Source: Nitrospinaceae bacterium (GTDB lineage Bacteria; Nitrospinota; Nitrospinia; Nitrospinales; VA-1). From it: a DNA stretch of 39,701 nt. The position numbers and the translations under genes are program-made. Position 1 is the first letter of the stretch, and each line of letters begins with the position of its first letter. Positions 23,545 through 31,456 of the stretch are shown here, in pieces. A model generated the notes under the pieces. That model saw only the letters and a list, made by a program, of their open reading frames with translations, made no database searches and was not told where the DNA came from. Location: positions 1 to 39,701 of the forward strand of contig JAJDBI010000027.1 of the NCBI GenBank assembly GCA_029261435.1. The letters are read 5' to 3'.

Positions 23545-25025
23545 GAGTTCGTATTACCCTCGCTAGGTGTGCTCTCTGAAAATTGGATAATTTTTTGGTT
23601 CTTCAGGATATTACCCAGGTAATCCCTGAACTCTTCAATCACGATTACCTGATCCCTCTCTATTTCTTCCACATACCCGAAGAAAGGACCAATCCTATCG
23701 CCTTTTTTCACCGCATATCCGGTAGTTTCGATCTCAAACATAGCCACCGCTTCCATTTTTTTCTTGATAATTCCCGTCATTCGAAGAGAGTTATAATCAA
23801 CCTGCAGTGGCGACTCATCCATTTGGATTTCAGAAGACCTCTCCAGCGCATAGCGATAATCCTCTAAAGCCTGAGCATATTCATCATCTTCCAGATCTTC
23901 TAATTTTTCCTGATCATTGAATAAGAACTCAAAATATTTCAATTTCTTATAAAGCTTTGGATACCGATCTTCAATTTCCACAAAAACTGGCAAGGCAACT
24001 GGCGGAATATCTTTTAACTCGCCGCCAAACAATCGGGCATCAGACATACTCCGCATGTCTTCAGCGAGTTCAATCAGCCCCTTATTATTCACCAGAGGTC
24101 GGAAAGGATCTCGCTTTCCAATCAACATATAGCGTTGCCCAGGTGGAACCATGCCTTTCAACAAAGGATACTCTGGTCCGCCGGAGTCAATTTCATTTAA
24201 CAATTCGACCTGAATCAGACTCGCTTTATATAAAGCTTTCTTAATCCCTTTCTTAAAACCTTTTAACACCGTCTGGTTGAACCACTGACCGGACTCGGAA
24301 TTTAAAAACTGGGCATACTCCTCAATATCTTTGTCTTTAAGATTTCTATAACTAAAAAGCAGACTGCGCAAAATAACTTCTCGCATGGGTTCAGTAATAT
24401 TTTTCTCAAATTTTCTCAGCTCTCTACTCAGCGTCTTCCCTTCAAAATTTTTATTGAAGGGCTGCATCAATTTGACGTATCCCAAAAAAAGTTTTTTTCC
24501 CGCCTCCGCCACATGAGAGGAGCGCTCAATACTCTCTACCAGCCTGATTCGCTTCTCATCTGGAGGAGAGCTCAATAATTTTTTCACAAATACTTCTATC
24601 GCTAACCGACTATCTGGATCATTCGCCTTACTCTCAAGCTTTAATATTTTTTTTCCCAATGCGCTTCGATACCATTGAACCGCCGAGCGAACATATTGTG
24701 GTTTGTAATCTTTATTAAACGGTTGCCTCAACTCATAGTAAAATTTGCCAGAGGAATAAGCTTGATGCATTATTCTTCGGGCAAATTCACCCTGCCCTGG
24801 TGCCAAAGCATCCTCATTAATATTGCTCGAAATTTGAACAATAGATTCGATATTGCTTAAAGTATCTCTAAGCCCACTGTATCTAAACAAGGTATTGAGC
24901 TTATAATTTCGAGAACGCAGGTCTTCCTGAACAGAAGGAGTCATCGCGGAAGCAAAAACAGGCTGGACCCCTGCCAAAACTATCCATAGGGTAAATAAAA
25001 TTTTCATACAAAACCTATTTCTCAT
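23541..25025 (-). CDS. pilP: PilP-like pilus protein with large N-terminal extension
   Basis: The protein has 494 residues, against roughly 175 for a typical PilP. A signal peptide covers about 1-26 (VQPVFASA). Residues about 30-290 are helical and hold two similar segments, FNKDYKPQYVRSAVQWYRSA and NLKDKDIEEYAQFLNSESGQ, that resemble DUF2059-type units. The PilP hallmark KRDPFRPL is near 301-308. An acidic helical stretch (365-400) follows. The C-terminal beta domain (about 412-488) includes MTGIIKKKMEAVAMFEIETT and VKKGDRIGPFFGYVEEIERD, as in PilP domains that contact PilQ. No lipobox cysteine is seen, unlike many PilP lipoproteins. A Met at residue 7 is an alternative start. It lies between pilO and pilQ as usual. 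Confidence 0.82.
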   Translation of the reverse strand: MRNRFCMKILFTLWIVLAGVQPVFASAMTPSVQEDLRSRNYKLNTLFRYSGLRDTLSNIESIVQISSNINEDALAPGQGEFARRIMHQAYSSGKFYYELRQPFNKDYKPQYVRSAVQWYRSALGKKILKLESKANDPDSRLAIEVFVKKLLSSPPDEKRIRLVESIERSSHVAEAGKKLFLGYVKLMQPFNKNFEGKTLSRELRKFEKNITEPMREVILRSLLFSYRNLKDKDIEEYAQFLNSESGQWFNQTVLKGFKKGIKKALYKASLIQVELLNEIDSGGPEYPLLKGMVPPGQRYMLIGKRDPFRPLVNNKGLIELAEDMRSMSDARLFGGELKDIPPVALPVFVEIEDRYPKLYKKLKYFEFLFNDQEKLEDLEDDEYAQALEDYRYALERSSEIQMDESPLQVDYNSLRMTGIIKKKMEAVAMFEIETTGYAVKKGDRIGPFFGYVEEIERDQVIVIEEFRDYLGNILKNQKIIQFSESTPSEGNTNS

Positions 25026-25051
25026 CTTTAAATATCATCCTCAGAAAGACC

Positions 25052-25696
25052 TCAGTGTCCCTTTGGCTTCGCCTCTTTCTTCGGTGTTAGATTTTCAGAA
25101 CCTTCCAAAAATGAATAAGTCTTTGCCGTTAAGGTCGTGCTCAGGGAACCCACTGCCGTTCCCCCTCTAGAGTTCTTGACACTCTTCCCCTGTAATTTCA
25201 AGTTTTCAAAACTCACGAGACGCAAAAGATTTTGCATATATTCAATGAAGTCGAGCGTGACCCATAATTCCCCATCTATCTGGACCTTCAAGGGAATCTC
25301 TTTATAAAAATCTCCAACCTCACCTTCCTGCAAAGTGAGTGCAACCATCTTGATATTTCTATTCTTGCCAAACGCCGTTATTTTTTGTACCAAACCCGGA
25401 ATCTCATCCTGACTTGGCATTTGGTTTTTAAACGAATCAAACTGACCCTTCATCAGGGCCAAATTTTTTGCCACCAGGCCTTCTTTAGCAACCGTAGCTT
25501 TATATCGCTTAAGGGTTCTTTCCGCTCCCTCCTTCTGCTTTGTGAGGCTTTCAAATTCCTCATTGGAAGCACTGTGCAATGTAAAAAAATAGCCCAGGAA
25601 AATTACCAAGCCGATACCTAATGCTCCAGCAAGCAAATGGGTAAACTGAATCTCCTCCAGTTCATCGTAGGGTAAATTGTCGAACAGTTTTTCCAT
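25052..25696 (-). CDS. pilO: Type IV pilus inner-membrane protein PilO
   Basis: The protein has 214 residues. A short cytoplasmic start (MEKLFDNLPYDEL) precedes one membrane helix (about 21-42, LLAGALGIGLVIFLGYFF). A coiled-coil (about 48-90) and a ferredoxin-like periplasmic domain follow, including MPSQDEIPGLVQKITAFGKN and the VTLDFIEYMQNLLRLVSFEN region. PilO pairs with PilN and binds PilP to form the alignment complex that links inner membrane and secretin. It starts 9 bp after pilN. The C-terminal tail is basic (PKKEAKPKGH). Confidence 0.93.
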   Translation of the reverse strand: MEKLFDNLPYDELEEIQFTHLLAGALGIGLVIFLGYFFTLHSASNEEFESLTKQKEGAERTLKRYKATVAKEGLVAKNLALMKGQFDSFKNQMPSQDEIPGLVQKITAFGKNRNIKMVALTLQEGEVGDFYKEIPLKVQIDGELWVTLDFIEYMQNLLRLVSFENLKLQGKSVKNSRGGTAVGSLSTTLTAKTYSFLEGSENLTPKKEAKPKGH

Positions 25697-25705
25697 AGTA
25701 TTTGA

Positions 25706-26368
25706 TTAAGCCGATTTCTTCTTTTCCGGCATATAACAATAAATAATAAATTTATAGACCTCCTGGCCGCCAATAATTTTCCGGGCCGACTTATAAAGGA
25801 ACGTCGTTTCATAATAGGAAAGTTCCTGCAGTTTTCCCATATACTCCACCACTCCCTTTTCAGTCAGTGCGTAGCCTGAAACTTCCACAAACTCTTTTGG
25901 AGGCGCTGCAGCTTTCTTTTTCTTTTTCCTCTTTTTCTTTTTCTTGTCAGCAGGGTCACCAAACATGATGACGGGAATATTCTTTGATCGAAGGCCGGCC
26001 TGGTCTTTCTGTATGATTGAGGTCAGCCAAAGGCCCTCCGGAACTGCCATATTTAAATCGCTGACAATGGTGTTCGCGGGCAGCTGTTTTTCTCTTAAAC
26101 TTTCGATCCCGGTTATAATATTCTTCATACGATTCTGCCTGGCCTGCATGTCGTTGACCTTTTTGACCTGGTTTTTCAAACTCGCGACCTGGGATTCAAG
26201 TTTGCGTGTCTCGCTTCTTATCGAATCCAGACGAGCCTGCTCGACCAGCCAAACAGCTATGACAAAAAAGATAGCGGCAATGATGATCCCGGAGCATTTG
26301 ACCACCCGCTTCTGGATCTCAATCTTTCTCAACTCATATCGATAGTCATGGAGGTTGATTCGAATCAT
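25706..26368 (-). CDS. pilN: Type IV pilus inner-membrane protein PilN with poly-lysine insert
   Basis: The protein has 220 residues. The conserved N-terminal peptide MIRINLHDYR, which docks on PilM, is present. One membrane helix lies at about 23-44 and a coiled-coil at about 48-82. The periplasmic domain contains AVPEGLWLTSIIQ and FVEVSGYALTEKGVVEYMGK. An unusual tract at about 139-153 has eleven Lys and one Arg followed by Ala and Pro; by the standard topology it would be periplasmic. The ATG overlaps the TGA of pilM (ATGA), showing coupling. The lysine tract matches an A-rich coding stretch (25917-25947), where replication slippage could occur. Confidence 0.93.
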   Translation of the reverse strand: MIRINLHDYRYELRKIEIQKRVVKCSGIIIAAIFFVIAVWLVEQARLDSIRSETRKLESQVASLKNQVKKVNDMQARQNRMKNIITGIESLREKQLPANTIVSDLNMAVPEGLWLTSIIQKDQAGLRSKNIPVIMFGDPADKKKKKRKKKKKAAAPPKEFVEVSGYALTEKGVVEYMGKLQELSYYETTFLYKSARKIIGGQEVYKFIIYCYMPEKKKSA

Positions 26369-27516
26369 TTGTAATCAAACCTCCTGGTAGCCAGACCCAA
26401 TGCAACTGTGGATAGCCCACTCATTTCATCGATTAATGATTGGTCAAAGTTTTTAGGATTTATTTTTACTCCCTGCATTGGGTCCAGAGTCTCTACAGGT
26501 ATCTTTAAATCGTCTGAAAAATATTCATCCAATCCCCGTATCATGCTCCCGCCCCCGCATAGCAAAACCCGCTCAATCTTGTGATCTGAAATTGTGCTGA
26601 AGTATTCAAATGATTTCTGAATCTCTTCTAAAACTTTTTTATAGGCTCGGGAAATAATTTCGATAACTTCCTCTTCTTTGATATCTGAAGAAAACTTTCC
26701 CCTCTTTACATCTAGAGTTTGTTTAAAAGGGATCTGAAATTTTGACATGAGCATATTGGTCAAATACCCTCCTCCAACAGGAATATCCCGGGTATAACCC
26801 ATTGCCCCATTTTGAATAATATTGATATGAGTAAAAGAGTCCCCCAAGTCAATCAGCGCAATAGTTCCCATTGATGACAAGTCAGTGGTCAACTGCGCCG
26901 CATTCATCAATGCAAAAACATCCAAATCAATGATGGCTGGTTTCAAACCCGCCTCCAAAAGGAGGTCCGTCCTCTCATCTATAATCTCTTTTTGAACCGC
27001 AACCAGAAGGGCTTCCATCATTTCCCCCTCCTCATTCGAATCCTCTTTTTGCTCGTCATTGTCTTGCGGAGAATCATCAGCAGGTTCGGATTCTTCCGAA
27101 CCCTCAGATTTCTCTTTCTCATCAACATTTACGGAGCCCAGTATTTGGAAGTCGAGAGCAACATCATCAATATCAAAAGGAATGTACTGCTCTGCTTCCT
27201 GGGTGATCTTTGCAGAAAGCTCCTCTTCCGACATTACTGGAACTTTTATTTTCTTGATGAAAACTGCTTCTCCTGCAACGGCAGAAACGGCATAACGACT
27301 TTGAATTTTTTCAGCTTTGATTAAATTTTTCAGCGCATCTGCCACCAGATCGGGCTTTTTAATTGCCCCTTCTACAATGCACTCTTCATCCAACGGCATC
27401 ATTCCGAAACGAGTCAGTTCATACTGCCCATTTTTTAACTCATTCAACTGAACCAGCTTGATGGAAGAAGATCCGATGTCGATGGCAACTAATGGACTTT
27501 TTTTTGATAGAAACAT
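26365..27516 (-). CDS. pilM: Type IV pilus assembly ATPase-like actin-fold protein PilM, with acidic insert
   Basis: The protein has 383 residues. The actin-like fold is marked by VAIDIGSSSIKLVQL (9-23), IALIDLGDSFTHINII, and VLLCGGGSMIRGLDEYF. The segment QEAEQYIPFDIDDVALDFQI is typical of PilM. Between residues about 129 and 166 lies a low-complexity insert rich in Glu, Asp and Ser that is not part of the usual domain. PilM is cytoplasmic and binds the N-terminal peptide of PilN. It is the first gene of pilMNOPQ-aroB-DUF4124, behind a strong sigma-54-type promoter at 27578-27595. Confidence 0.95.
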   Translation of the reverse strand: MFLSKKSPLVAIDIGSSSIKLVQLNELKNGQYELTRFGMMPLDEECIVEGAIKKPDLVADALKNLIKAEKIQSRYAVSAVAGEAVFIKKIKVPVMSEEELSAKITQEAEQYIPFDIDDVALDFQILGSVNVDEKEKSEGSEESEPADDSPQDNDEQKEDSNEEGEMMEALLVAVQKEIIDERTDLLLEAGLKPAIIDLDVFALMNAAQLTTDLSSMGTIALIDLGDSFTHINIIQNGAMGYTRDIPVGGGYLTNMLMSKFQIPFKQTLDVKRGKFSSDIKEEEVIEIISRAYKKVLEEIQKSFEYFSTISDHKIERVLLCGGGSMIRGLDEYFSDDLKIPVETLDPMQGVKINPKNFDQSLIDEMSGLSTVALGLATRRFDYK

Positions 27517-27577
27517 AAAATCCCAAAAAAATTTTCCGTAATATTCGCCCCCAAAGGGACTGATATATCTTTAATTA

Positions 27578-27595
27578 CAGCAAACCCTGTACCAA
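27578..27595 (-). promoter_or_regulatory. Sigma-54 (-24/-12) promoter for the pilMNOPQ operon
   Basis: The minus strand reads TTGGTACAGGGTTTGCTG, a close match to the RpoN consensus TTGGCAC-N5-TTGCT, with exact GG-N10-GC spacing (GG 27593-27592, GC 27581-27580). The predicted start is near 27568, giving a leader of about 52 nt before pilM. It is a better match than the pilA promoter at 11745-11763. Confidence 0.75.
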
Positions 27596-27672
27596 ACAGA
27601 TTTATTACCCATAACCTCTATTAAAATAAGGTCTTTATAAATCACTATTCAAGGCCCCCGCCAGTCAGGTGG

Positions 27673-27704
27673 ATGATTTTTTATCACTTCCCATAAAAAA
27701 TCAT
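27673..27704. promoter_or_regulatory. Perfect 12-bp inverted repeat upstream of the pilM promoter
   Basis: The arms ATGATTTTTTAT and ATAAAAAATCAT are separated by 8 nt. It lies about 105-135 bp upstream of the predicted pilM start, an activator-like distance. Its sequence differs from the palindrome upstream of pilA. The rest of the 338-bp gap 27517-27854 holds the promoter, a terminator for the small regulator gene, and no other feature I can name. Confidence 0.5.
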
Positions 27705-27829
27705 TCAGATCATCTGTAAACTTTTTTCTGTGCGGCAATCAAGTCCCTCGCGCATGTTCCGATAAGCGTTTGGAGGGGGTATTGATCCAAGCATCTGTTT
27801 TCTCAACATGCATGAATCTGCCCTGACCT

Positions 27830-27862
27830 AAAAAAAACAATCCTTAAATAAAGTTCAGGATT
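27830..27862 (-). terminator. Rho-independent terminator of the small XRE regulator
   Basis: On the minus strand AATCCT pairs with AGGATT around a 12-nt loop, followed by G and eight T. The stem's first arm contains the stop codon of the regulator gene. Confidence 0.75.
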
Positions 27863-28106
27863 TTTTAGACTTTCCCTTTTCCGACACAGAAGCCGAGCTG
27901 TCATTTGCAGAATCAAAAATTCTTGTCCGGTCTGCGAGCTTGTACCCAAGAGCTAAAATAATCTTCCGCTTTGTATCGAGTCGACAGTCGTTCCCCTTTT
28001 CAATACGATCAATCGTCTGAACGGTCACGCTTGCTTTTCGAGCCAACTCGGCCTTGCTCATCATTTTAGCTTCCCGAATTTCCCGGACGCTGTTGGTGTT
28101 GGCCAC
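27855..28106 (-). CDS. Small XRE-family helix-turn-helix regulator
   Basis: The protein has 83 residues. The HTH spans about 6-58: SVREIREAKMMSKAELARKA, then VTVQTIDRIEKGNDCRLDTK. This is a single XRE DNA-binding domain with a Ser/Lys-rich tail and no effector domain. I chose the GTG at 28106 because GGAGGGG lies 7 nt upstream; a GTG at 28139 would add 11 residues without improving the domain. It sits between pilM and miaB, divergent from miaB. A 17-bp palindrome at 28224-28240 in the shared gap is a candidate binding site. Regulation of the pil operon is possible but not shown. Confidence 0.8.
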   Translation of the reverse strand: MANTNSVREIREAKMMSKAELARKASVTVQTIDRIEKGNDCRLDTKRKIILALGYKLADRTRIFDSANDSSASVSEKGKSKKS

Positions 28107-28223
28107 AGTAAATCCCCTCCCTAAAGATGGTTCTGACACAATTGGGTCCTGCTTATTTAATTACTTTCTTGTGGAATACATAGATGTTACTTTCAAAAGT
28201 ACCAAGTTGTCAATAAAATTCCC

Positions 28224-28240
28224 TGAATAACCGTTATTCA
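28224..28240. promoter_or_regulatory. 17-bp palindrome between the XRE regulator and miaB
   Basis: TGAATAAC-C-GTTATTCA is a perfect 8-bp inverted repeat around one base, a usual size for a dimeric XRE operator. Just beyond, ATTAATTT and AAATTAAT form another inverted repeat with a 14-nt spacer in AT-rich DNA (28242-28271). Confidence 0.5.
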
Positions 28241-28351
28241 ATATTAATTTATATAAATTTGTTTAAATTAATAGGCCTGGCGACACACCAGGTCTTCATT
28301 GCCCCCAAATGCTGGTTGCAAAGATCCGGCGATTCCCTTACATTCTCCCTT

Positions 28352-29728
28352 ATGAAACAAGTCTATTTAGATACTTTCGGCTGCCAGATGAATGTCGCTG
28401 ATACGGACAGAATGGAACTCATCCTGTTCCACTCCGGCTACCGACGCACCCAGGAAAAAGAGGATGCAGACCTGATTCTGGTCAATACCTGCTCTATTCG
28501 GGAAAAGGCAGAACAAAAAACGTTCTCCCTGTTCGGCGGCTTAAAACCTTTAAAAATGGCGAACCCCGATCTGATTCTAGGCTTGACCGGGTGTCTGGGC
28601 CAACAGGATGGAGAAAAACTGCTGCAACGCATGCCCTATCTGGATTTTGTAATGGGACCGGATCAGGTGGATGGAATCGCAGAGGCCGTCGACCGGGTGC
28701 GAGACACCGGCAAATCTTTCGTCTGGACTGGTTTTGATAAGGAAAAAGCCTACACCATTCCCGAACTGGCCCTGCCCAAATCTCCCGGACCCAGCGCGTT
28801 TGTAAACATCATTAAAGGTTGCGATAAGTTTTGCACCTTTTGCGTGGTGCCGTTCACCCGGGGAAGAGAAAAGTCGCGGGAGCCGGAGGAGCTCTATGGA
28901 GAAATCCGTCATCTGGTGGATCACGGTGCGAAAGAAATTATTTTACTCGGGCAAAACGTAAATTCCTACGGCAAGCGGGGGCTGAAAAATCCCATACCGT
29001 TTCATGAGCTTTTATACGGCGTCGCTAAAATTCCCGGAGTAGAAAGATTGCGGTTCACCACCAGCCATCCTAATGACTTCACCCGCGAAACCATTCGCGC
29101 TTACCGGGATATTGACATTCTAGTGAATCATCTGCATCTCCCTGTTCAAAGCGGCAACAACGAAATGCTCCAGGCCATGCGCCGCGACCATACAATTGAA
29201 GAGTATCGAGATTTGCTGTTTGAGCTGAAATCAGAAGTGCCAGACATATCCCTCTCCACCGACATCATTGTCGGGTTTCCCGGTGAATCGGATGCCGCCT
29301 TTGACGACACACTGAAAATTATGCAAGAAGTCGGCTATAGCAGTAGCTTCATGTTTGCCTACAGCCCCAGACCCGGAACCCCGGCGAATGAATTACCCGA
29401 TTCGGTTCCCCTGGAAACCAAAAAGCATAGACTGCAGGAAACCATTGCTCTGCAAAGCCGGTTGACCGCCGAGCAGGGAAAAGCTTTTATCCGTAAAAAT
29501 GTTGAGGTATTGATAGAAGGCCGATCATCCAAACCGGGCTATGCCTTCAAGGGGAGAAATCCACAATACTGGGGCGCAAACATTCAAGGTGGGGAAGAGA
29601 CAATAAAAGCCGGGGATACTGTAACAATGCAGGTCGAAAATGTTTCGGGTCATTCCCTCAACGGCCCTCTAGCGAGGGAGGCAGATAGCAAAGACATCCC
29701 GCCGAGAAAAACAGTTGCTCGCCAATGA
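28352..29728 (+). CDS. miaB: tRNA-2-methylthio-N6-dimethylallyladenosine synthase MiaB
   Basis: The protein has 458 residues. The N-terminal methylthiotransferase domain holds Cys11 (TFGCQMN), Cys47 (NTCSIRE) and Cys81 (TGCLGQ), ligands of the auxiliary [4Fe-4S] cluster. The radical-SAM motif GCDKFCTFC gives Cys157, Cys161 and Cys164. The segment LHLPVQSGNNEMLQAMRR (about 263-280) and a C-terminal TRAM domain complete the family layout. The enzyme methylthiolates A37 of tRNAs reading UNN codons. The start at 28352 is set by the conserved MKQVYLDTFGCQMN; an upstream TTG at 28259 would add 31 unconserved residues. No clear ribosome-binding site is seen. The gene is GC-richer than the pil genes beside it. 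Confidence 0.95.
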   Translation: MKQVYLDTFGCQMNVADTDRMELILFHSGYRRTQEKEDADLILVNTCSIREKAEQKTFSLFGGLKPLKMANPDLILGLTGCLGQQDGEKLLQRMPYLDFVMGPDQVDGIAEAVDRVRDTGKSFVWTGFDKEKAYTIPELALPKSPGPSAFVNIIKGCDKFCTFCVVPFTRGREKSREPEELYGEIRHLVDHGAKEIILLGQNVNSYGKRGLKNPIPFHELLYGVAKIPGVERLRFTTSHPNDFTRETIRAYRDIDILVNHLHLPVQSGNNEMLQAMRRDHTIEEYRDLLFELKSEVPDISLSTDIIVGFPGESDAAFDDTLKIMQEVGYSSSFMFAYSPRPGTPANELPDSVPLETKKHRLQETIALQSRLTAEQGKAFIRKNVEVLIEGRSSKPGYAFKGRNPQYWGANIQGGEETIKAGDTVTMQVENVSGHSLNGPLAREADSKDIPPRKTVARQ

Positions 29729-29744
29729 AAGCTAATGCAGTCGG

Positions 29745-29760
29745 CCCCACGCCCAGTGGT
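29745..29760 (+). repeat. Short palindromic repeat, copy C
   Basis: The sequence CCCCACGCCCAGTGGT shares the CCCCACGCCNAGYGG core with copies at 14811 and 31357. It directly abuts the stop codon of the minus-strand 483-aa gene, in the convergent gap after miaB. Confidence 0.5.
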
Positions 29761-31211
29761 TAATAAATCGCCAGGCGGGAATAAACTTCTTCTTCTACAA
29801 TCGCAAGTTGTGGCAACACCACTTTCAAAGCAATTCGTACTTCACGAACAAATTTCAGTTCCGGTGGCCGTTCCCGCTCAGCAAACTGGTGCAACGCATC
29901 CGTACAAAAATGATCCAACTCGATAATCTGATTCAATAAGTCAGCCGGTAGGTCTTCGAGTCCTACTCCCTGATCTTCCAAAAACCGCAATACCCCGACC
30001 AGACTCAATTTAAGATCCACACATTGTTCGCGCAAGTTCGCGATCAAATGCGACTCGCGGATTTTTAGATCCTCACAAATCTTAAACAAAAGTTCGCGCA
30101 GATAGCCATAAAACACTTCATGCTGTTTCTTATCCTTGAACAAATCGCCCTGTCCTCCGAACAGCAGGTAAAAAACAGCCTCCAGTTTGTATTTGTCCGA
30201 AGCCATGACCGTATAAAGCATGGACTTGAACTCCAACGCGTCGAAGGCCAGTTGTAAATCCTGAAATATCTTGTTCAGCGATCCCAACTCACCCTTGACA
30301 GTCCGGTTGGCATCAGAACGAATGAGACGTCCCGGCTCCTCTTGCCAGACAGGAACCATCTGCACGCCGCCAGCCTCACACCCAACAATGGTCCACTCCT
30401 GAAGAGACTCCAGAAAGTCCGTGACAGAAAAAACCTCCACTTCACGAAACACTTTCGAGTCCACAGAAAAGAGAATACGTAATAACTGCTTTTCCAGTCC
30501 GGTAGAACAGAATTTTTCATCCTGGCAAAGCGGGTCCATCTGAGTCGCCAATGCGATATAAAGCGCCCGCATGCGCAACCGATCCAACCGATATTGTCGC
30601 GAGGAATAGGGGCGCACCCGATAAATGCCCTTGTCATAGTCAACCAGTTCCACCAAAACAGCATCCCCAGGTCGGAAAGAGAAATGCTTATATAAAGTTT
30701 TCATGTCCCAGACCGTGACCGTCATGCGGCTTTTTCCGGGAATCCATTCATTGATCTTGATCTCTTCGGGAAAGTGCGCACCGCCGCAGTACTGATAAAA
30801 AGGAATGATGTCCTGAATAAAATAGGATTTTTTCAACTTGGGGATTTCATTCCCATCCGGGTCCTGAAACGTCAACTCACTCTCTTTAAGATTCGTCGGC
30901 ATGAAAGGAATCAAACGGTGCCCCGGGATCAGAACCCCCTCCTTCAATTCCCATTTCCCCAACTGCATTGATAAAGATACATGACCGATCTTTTCAACCA
31001 CAGCGCGAAAGGGAATAAAATTGCTATCATGGATACCGATCAGCGAAGAATGGTTGAGCAATACTTTCTTCAGCCGCTTCATGGAAGAATCAGAAACTTC
31101 TTTTTGCCACCGTCCCTCAAGACTTTTGGCAAATTCTTCCGTGCTGAATGGGGTGCTCGATTCTTGAATGAGTGTTTCGGCTAAACGATTGAGGGATATT
31201 CGATTTGTCAT
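29760..31211 (-). CDS. Unrecognised 483-aa protein with possible N-terminal winged helix
   Basis: I do not recognise this protein. It is soluble, with no signal peptide or membrane helix. Residues about 1-70 (SLNRLAETLIQESSTPFSTE, then MKRLKKVLLNHSSLIGIHD) have the helix and strand pattern of a small winged-helix domain like those of HARE-HTH or RNA polymerase delta. Residues about 150-215 look beta-rich (PGKSRMTVTVWDMKTLYKHF, then GDAVLVELVDYDKGIYRVRP). The C-terminal half is mostly helical, with scattered Cys. A DNA- or RNA-linked role is only a guess. It is monocistronic, flanked by copies C and D of a palindromic repeat in the same orientation, and it is convergent with miaB. Confidence 0.6.
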   Translation of the reverse strand: MTNRISLNRLAETLIQESSTPFSTEEFAKSLEGRWQKEVSDSSMKRLKKVLLNHSSLIGIHDSNFIPFRAVVEKIGHVSLSMQLGKWELKEGVLIPGHRLIPFMPTNLKESELTFQDPDGNEIPKLKKSYFIQDIIPFYQYCGGAHFPEEIKINEWIPGKSRMTVTVWDMKTLYKHFSFRPGDAVLVELVDYDKGIYRVRPYSSRQYRLDRLRMRALYIALATQMDPLCQDEKFCSTGLEKQLLRILFSVDSKVFREVEVFSVTDFLESLQEWTIVGCEAGGVQMVPVWQEEPGRLIRSDANRTVKGELGSLNKIFQDLQLAFDALEFKSMLYTVMASDKYKLEAVFYLLFGGQGDLFKDKKQHEVFYGYLRELLFKICEDLKIRESHLIANLREQCVDLKLSLVGVLRFLEDQGVGLEDLPADLLNQIIELDHFCTDALHQFAERERPPELKFVREVRIALKVVLPQLAIVEEEVYSRLAIY

Positions 31212-31356
31212 GATAAGAGAAAATAAATAAAACGGACTGGGATAGACGGCAGGTGAGACCTGGCAGAACGGTGGAAGGAATCACTCACCGCATTACTGAG
31301 CATAGACTAGCATAAAATTTCTAAACTGTTAGCAGAAAAATCATATTGCTCCCTGA

Positions 31357-31374
31357 CCCCACGCCGAGTGGGTG
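31357..31374 (+). repeat. Short palindromic repeat, copy D
   Basis: The sequence CCCCACGCCGAGTGGGTG gives a 5-bp stem CCCAC and GTGGG around GCCGA. The bases upstream (ATTGCTCCC...) match those upstream of copy B. It lies in the 245-bp divergent gap between the 483-aa gene and the 83-aa gene. Confidence 0.55.
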
Positions 31375-31382
31375 CAATTTGT

Positions 31383-31411
31383 TTGATTTTACTTTTGGGG
31401 AAAGTTAAAAT
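31383..31411 (+). promoter_or_regulatory. Sigma-70-type promoter candidate for the 83-aa gene
   Basis: TTGATT (31383-31388), a 17-nt spacer and TAAAAT (31406-31411) fit a vegetative promoter. The expected start is near 31418, about 39 nt before the ATG. Confidence 0.5.
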
Positions 31412-31456
31412 TCTACCATTCAATGATTACAATGAACTTATTGCAGGAGACGTTTC

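Noticed and set aside
25917..25947. Poly-A/G tract in pilN as a frameshift
   Set aside because: The reading frame is open on both sides and PilN motifs continue after the tract, so it is an insert and not a break.
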